A stretch of DNA of 64,000 bases from BPGX01 sp035405785 (GTDB lineage Bacteria > Bacteroidota > Bacteroidia > B-17B0 > Aurantibacillaceae), in NCBI GenBank assembly GCA_035405785.1, contig DAONJS010000001.1, positions 372,001 to 436,000 of the forward strand, read 5' to 3'. Each line of letters begins with the position of its first letter. Position 1 is the first letter of the stretch. Below, in pieces: positions 60,812-64,000 of this stretch. The notes beneath the pieces are model-generated. The model saw only the letters and a list, made by a program, of their open reading frames with translations. It ran no database searches and was not told the origin of the DNA. A program made the translations under genes and the position numbers.

Positions 60812-62968
60812 ATGTCAAAAGACAAAATGAAAGGTGACTCGGTATATTCTTTAGTTCTGCAATTTTTGAAAAAACAATATCCAAAAGCATTTAACTATAA
60901 ACAAATTACATCACAACTCAAATCAAAAATTCCAGTTGATAAAACAGAAATAGCAGAAGTTCTTAAAGAATTACATCAGCAAGGATTAGTTTCTGAAATT
61001 AAAAAAGGAAAATATATTTTCAAACAACCGGATAAATTTATTACGGGAATACTTGAATTTACAAACAGGGGCGATGCTTATTTGCTTTCGGAAGATGGAC
61101 ACGAAGATATTTATATTCATCCTGATGATACAGGAAAAGCATTTCACGGTGATTATGTAAAAGTAAAATTATTAGATGGAAAAAAGAGAAAACAATTAAG
61201 GGGAAAAGTAGTTGAAGTATTAAAGAGAAGTAAAACACAATTTGTAGGGAATATTCAAATAAAAGATGATTTTGCTTTTGTAGTGCCTGATTTTGCTAAA
61301 ATGCACAAAGATTTTTTTGTTGGTAAAAAAAATATCAATGGTGCAAAAAATGGCGATAAAGTAATTGTAGAGTTGATAGAATGGAAAGATGAAGATAAAA
61401 ATCCAATAGGCAAAGTTGTTAAAGTGCTTGGAAAACCTGGCAAGCACGAAACAGAAATACACGCCATAATGTTTGAATTTGGATTAACTGATGAATTCCC
61501 TGAAGAAGTTAATGCTGAAGCAGAAGAAATTCCTGAAAAAATACCAGAAAGTGAAATATCTAAAAGAAAAGATTTTAGAGATGTACTTACATTTACTATT
61601 GACCCAGTAGATGCGAAAGATTTTGATGATGCTTTATCTATTCGTCGTCATCATAGTGGACTGTGGGAAATAGGTGTTCATATAGCAGATGTATCACATT
61701 ATGTAAAGCCCGGAAGTGAATTAGATAACGAAGCATTAAAGCGTGGAACATCGGTTTATTTAGTAGATAGAACAGTGCCTATGCTTCCAGAAAAATTAAG
61801 TAATAATGTTTGTTCTCTTCGCCCCAATGAAGATAGATTATGTTTTAGTGCAGTATTCTTAATGGATGATAATGCTCGTGTTCATCAGCAATGGTTTGGA
61901 AAAACAATCATTCACAGCAATCGCAGATTTACTTATGAAGAAGTACAGGAGATATTAGAAAACAAAAAAGGAGAATATGCAGAAGAACTCTTGTTGTTAG
62001 ACAAGTTAGCAAAAAAAATGAGAGAGGAAAGATTTAAAAATGGTTCAATTATTTTTGATAAAATAGAAGTAAAATTTCATTTAGATGAAAGCGGTATCCC
62101 AACAGGTGTATATTTTAAAATACAAAAAGATGCTCATCGTTTAATTGAAGATTTTATGCTTTTGGCTAATAAATCAGTTGCAAAGTTTTTAAGTGATCCG
62201 CCAACTTATTTGGATAAAAAAGATCAAAAACTTTATGGTTCTGTATACAGAGTACACGATGCCCCATCAGAAGAAAAGTTAGAAGAATTTGCAAGAATTT
62301 GTGCAAGATTTGGATATAAAGTGGATATTAAAAATCCTAAGAAAACAGTTCAATCTATCAATAAAGTGTTGCAAGAAGTAAAAGGTAAAAAGGAAGCCAA
62401 TATGATTGAAATGTTGGCTATCAGAAGTATGGCAAAAGCCATTTATTCTACTGATAATATAGGACACTATGGATTAGGTTTTGATTATTATACACATTTT
62501 ACCTCACCTATTCGTCGTTATCCTGATGTTTTAGTTCATCGTTTGTTAGAAGCAAGATTAAATGAAAGAAGATATTCTAATAAAGAAGAGTTAGAATATT
62601 TTTGTAAACAATCATCTGAAAGAGAAAGAGTAGCCACAGATGCAGAAAGAGCTTCTGTAAAATACAAGCAAGTAGAATATATGCTGGATAGAATAGATCA
62701 GATATTTCCAGCTATAATTTCAGGTGTTACAGAATGGGGAATTTATGCTGAAGTTGCTGAAAATCTTTGTGAAGGGATGATTCGATTAAAAGATATGAAA
62801 GACGATTTTTATATTTATGATTCAGAAAATTTCAGATATATTGGAAAACATTACAGGAAAATATATGCACTTGGAGATGAAATTTTAGTTAAAGTTAAAT
62901 CAGCAGATTTATTGAAAAAACAAATAGATTTTGAAATTGTTGACAGAAAAATTAAAAAGGGAAAGTAG
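60812..62968 (+). CDS. rnr: Ribonuclease R
   Basis: A 718-residue 3'-5' exoribonuclease that degrades structured RNA. Order: winged-helix segment (NYKQITSQLKSKIPVDKTEI), cold-shock domains (GDAYLLSEDGHEDIYIHPDD), RNB catalytic domain with FTIDPVDAKDFDDALSI holding the metal Asp residues, VDRTVPMLPEKLSNNVCSLR and YTHFTSPIRRYPDVLVHRLL, and a C-terminal S1 domain (ISGVTEWGIYAEV). Length is normal. AAGTGAA heptamers begin right after its stop. Confidence 0.97.
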   Translation: MSKDKMKGDSVYSLVLQFLKKQYPKAFNYKQITSQLKSKIPVDKTEIAEVLKELHQQGLVSEIKKGKYIFKQPDKFITGILEFTNRGDAYLLSEDGHEDIYIHPDDTGKAFHGDYVKVKLLDGKKRKQLRGKVVEVLKRSKTQFVGNIQIKDDFAFVVPDFAKMHKDFFVGKKNINGAKNGDKVIVELIEWKDEDKNPIGKVVKVLGKPGKHETEIHAIMFEFGLTDEFPEEVNAEAEEIPEKIPESEISKRKDFRDVLTFTIDPVDAKDFDDALSIRRHHSGLWEIGVHIADVSHYVKPGSELDNEALKRGTSVYLVDRTVPMLPEKLSNNVCSLRPNEDRLCFSAVFLMDDNARVHQQWFGKTIIHSNRRFTYEEVQEILENKKGEYAEELLLLDKLAKKMREERFKNGSIIFDKIEVKFHLDESGIPTGVYFKIQKDAHRLIEDFMLLANKSVAKFLSDPPTYLDKKDQKLYGSVYRVHDAPSEEKLEEFARICARFGYKVDIKNPKKTVQSINKVLQEVKGKKEANMIEMLAIRSMAKAIYSTDNIGHYGLGFDYYTHFTSPIRRYPDVLVHRLLEARLNERRYSNKEELEYFCKQSSERERVATDAERASVKYKQVEYMLDRIDQIFPAIISGVTEWGIYAEVAENLCEGMIRLKDMKDDFYIYDSENFRYIGKHYRKIYALGDEILVKVKSADLLKKQIDFEIVDRKIKKGK

Positions 62969-62982
62969 AAGTGAAAAGTGAA
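62969..62982. repeat. Two AAGTGAA heptamers immediately after the rnr stop
   Basis: AAGTGAA twice in tandem, reverse complement of the TTCACTT unit found at the dnaA and murF-alr stops. Confidence 0.65.
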
Positions 62983-62998
62983 AAATTTATACAAAAAA

Positions 62999-63092
62999 AT
63001 TCCGAAGGGAAGAAATGATTGTAGATAATAATGAAACCCGGAAACAAAAAATCCCGAAGGGATGACAAGATTATAGTGAATAGCACCGAAAT
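62999..63092. repeat. Two-copy CCGAAGGGA intergenic repeat
   Basis: CCGAAGGGA at 63002-63010 is followed by AGAAATGATTGTAGAT. CCGAAGGGA at 63054-63062 is followed by TGACAAGATTATAGTG. The copies are 52 bp apart. The rest of the 206-nt gap before the enoyl-CoA hydratase gene shows nothing else. Confidence 0.6.
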
Positions 63093-63174
63093 TTATGTTG
63101 GCAAATAATGAACAGAACCAACATTAATTTTTGGCAATAACCCAATTTATTTCCTAATGAATTGAATATGAGTT

Positions 63175-63963
63175 TTATTTCTTTTTGAATGAAAGAATAA
63201 AATTTCTTGTATAATCAGAAAGAAGCAATGTGCCGCTAATGCCAGCTCTTTGAATGAGTAAATCATCCCAATTTTCTGTGCCTTCCCAAAATATTTTCTT
63301 CAGATGTTTCATTGCCTCGGGGTTACTTTTGGTAAGTTGATCACATAATTTTTTTATAGCTTCATCCATTTGTTCAGTCGTGTCAAACACTTCATAAAAT
63401 AGTCCTTTTTCTTTTGCCCATTGAGCTGAAAACCATTCTGTGGCTTGTATTGTCATTTGTGAAAAAGCAGATAACCCAACTTTTCTTTGAACAGCTGGAC
63501 CTACTACAAATGGCCCAATACCTACTGCTAATTCACTTAATTTTACAGATGCATATTGCGTAGCAAAGCAGTAATCTACCGCTGATGCAATACCAACGCC
63601 ACCACCTACTGCTTTTGAATGCACTCTTCCAATAACAAATTTTGGACATTTACGAATAGCGTTTATAACATTTGCAAATCCTGAAAAAAAGATTTTTCCT
63701 TTTACTTTTGCTTCTTCAATATTTTGGCTTGTTAATTCAGCAATGCTTAACAATTCATCAAAACTTGCCCCTGCACAAAATGCTTTATCACCTATGCTTG
63801 ATAATACAATAACTTTTATATCATTATTATTTCCTGCATCAGTTATGTGTTGTGCTAATTGAGATAATATTTCACCTGGAAGTGAATTACTTTGTGGATG
63901 ATAAAATGTGATATTTGCAATACCATTTTCTGAAATTTCAGTTTTTACAAATGCTTTGTCCAT
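63175..63963 (-). CDS. Enoyl-CoA hydratase/isomerase family protein
   Basis: A 262-residue crotonase-fold enzyme. The oxyanion loop is DKAFCAGASFDELLSI. The second motif is HSKAVGGGVGIASAVDYCFA, and SVKLSELAVGIGPFVVGP supplies the acid region. A hydratase or isomerase in acyl-CoA or branched-chain metabolism is likely, but the exact reaction cannot be fixed. The gene ends 18 residues beyond the conserved core and begins 37 nt before the window edge, so its operon is not visible. Confidence 0.9.
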   Translation of the reverse strand: MDKAFVKTEISENGIANITFYHPQSNSLPGEILSQLAQHITDAGNNNDIKVIVLSSIGDKAFCAGASFDELLSIAELTSQNIEEAKVKGKIFFSGFANVINAIRKCPKFVIGRVHSKAVGGGVGIASAVDYCFATQYASVKLSELAVGIGPFVVGPAVQRKVGLSAFSQMTIQATEWFSAQWAKEKGLFYEVFDTTEQMDEAIKKLCDQLTKSNPEAMKHLKKIFWEGTENWDDLLIQRAGISGTLLLSDYTRNFILSFKKK

Positions 63964-64000
63964 ATAATTTTTTGGGTGATAAATGTAAGTAATTATGTGT

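Noticed and set aside
63175..63963. Specific methylglutaconyl-CoA hydratase
   Set aside because: The motifs fit several crotonase-fold enzymes and no pathway neighbour is visible, so only the family is named.

Overview
This window is a strongly AT-rich chromosomal segment from a member of the Bacteroidota. The evidence is the fused MurF-alanine racemase, a C-terminal type IX secretion sorting domain, a carboxypeptidase-regulatory-domain TonB receptor, a DUF5686 protein, a PafA-type phosphatase, and many promoters of the Bacteroidota form TAnnTTTG. The genus cannot be named from the sequence alone. I see no phage, insertion sequence with transposase, CRISPR array or rRNA operon. There is one tRNA (Phe, GAA).

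Layout. 1-3250: end of an M16-like peptidase gene, then tdk and murF-alr on the minus strand. 3625-5108: U32 (TrhP-like) protein and a one-cluster ferredoxin. 5503-8705: dnaA and a 5'-nucleotidase split into two genes. 8754-16656: DUF5686 protein, DUF2079 membrane protein, a 692-residue coiled-coil protein, a structured intergenic RNA candidate, and rny. 16740-18787: trpS and an ECF-type sigma factor, separated by a repeat island. 19203-25827: lytic transglycosylase, aroQ, a small His-rich secreted protein with a ZnuD-like TonB receptor, and a type IX secreted beta-propeller protein. 26026-32729: PafA phosphatase, RimB-like protease, rsgA, outer-membrane barrel, coaX, tRNA-Phe, rfbA. 32799-35379: glucosaminidase, then a tightly coupled glycosyltransferase / acetyltransferase / SpsF-like cytidylyltransferase operon. 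35451-43680: RRM protein, TatD, a histone-H1-like tail fused to a START-like domain, uvrA, and a propeller-SpoIIE phosphatase. 43745-46993: class-III aminotransferase, SDR and NeuB-type synthase. 47013-58232: MlaFE transporter, a 45-residue lipoprotein, TPR membrane protein, a phosphosulfolactate synthase / TPR / DtxR operon, and an OppC permease / glycosyltransferase / flippase-like operon. 58316-63963: cca, tsaC, rnr, and an enoyl-CoA hydratase.

How genes work together. Most content is housekeeping: wall precursor synthesis, replication initiation, RNA decay and maturation, DNA repair. The most likely pathway-level novelty is the surface-sugar set. An aminotransferase, an SDR and a NeuB synthase at 43745-46993 can be joined with the SpsF-like nucleotidyltransferase, PseH-like acetyltransferase and glycosyltransferase at 33387-35379 into a nonulosonate-like glycan pathway of unknown product.

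The most striking non-coding signal is a set of intergenic repeat islands. They hold arrays with periods of 7, 8 and 9 bp, a two-hairpin element whose stems covary between copies and which sits inside or beside such arrays, a 90-bp inverted-repeat element, and a CCGAAGGGA repeat. Exact or one-mismatch TAnnTTTG boxes lie 4 to 27 nt upstream of many start codons. Several genes therefore appear to have very short leaders, and several apparent upstream starts fall inside the promoter and were corrected here.
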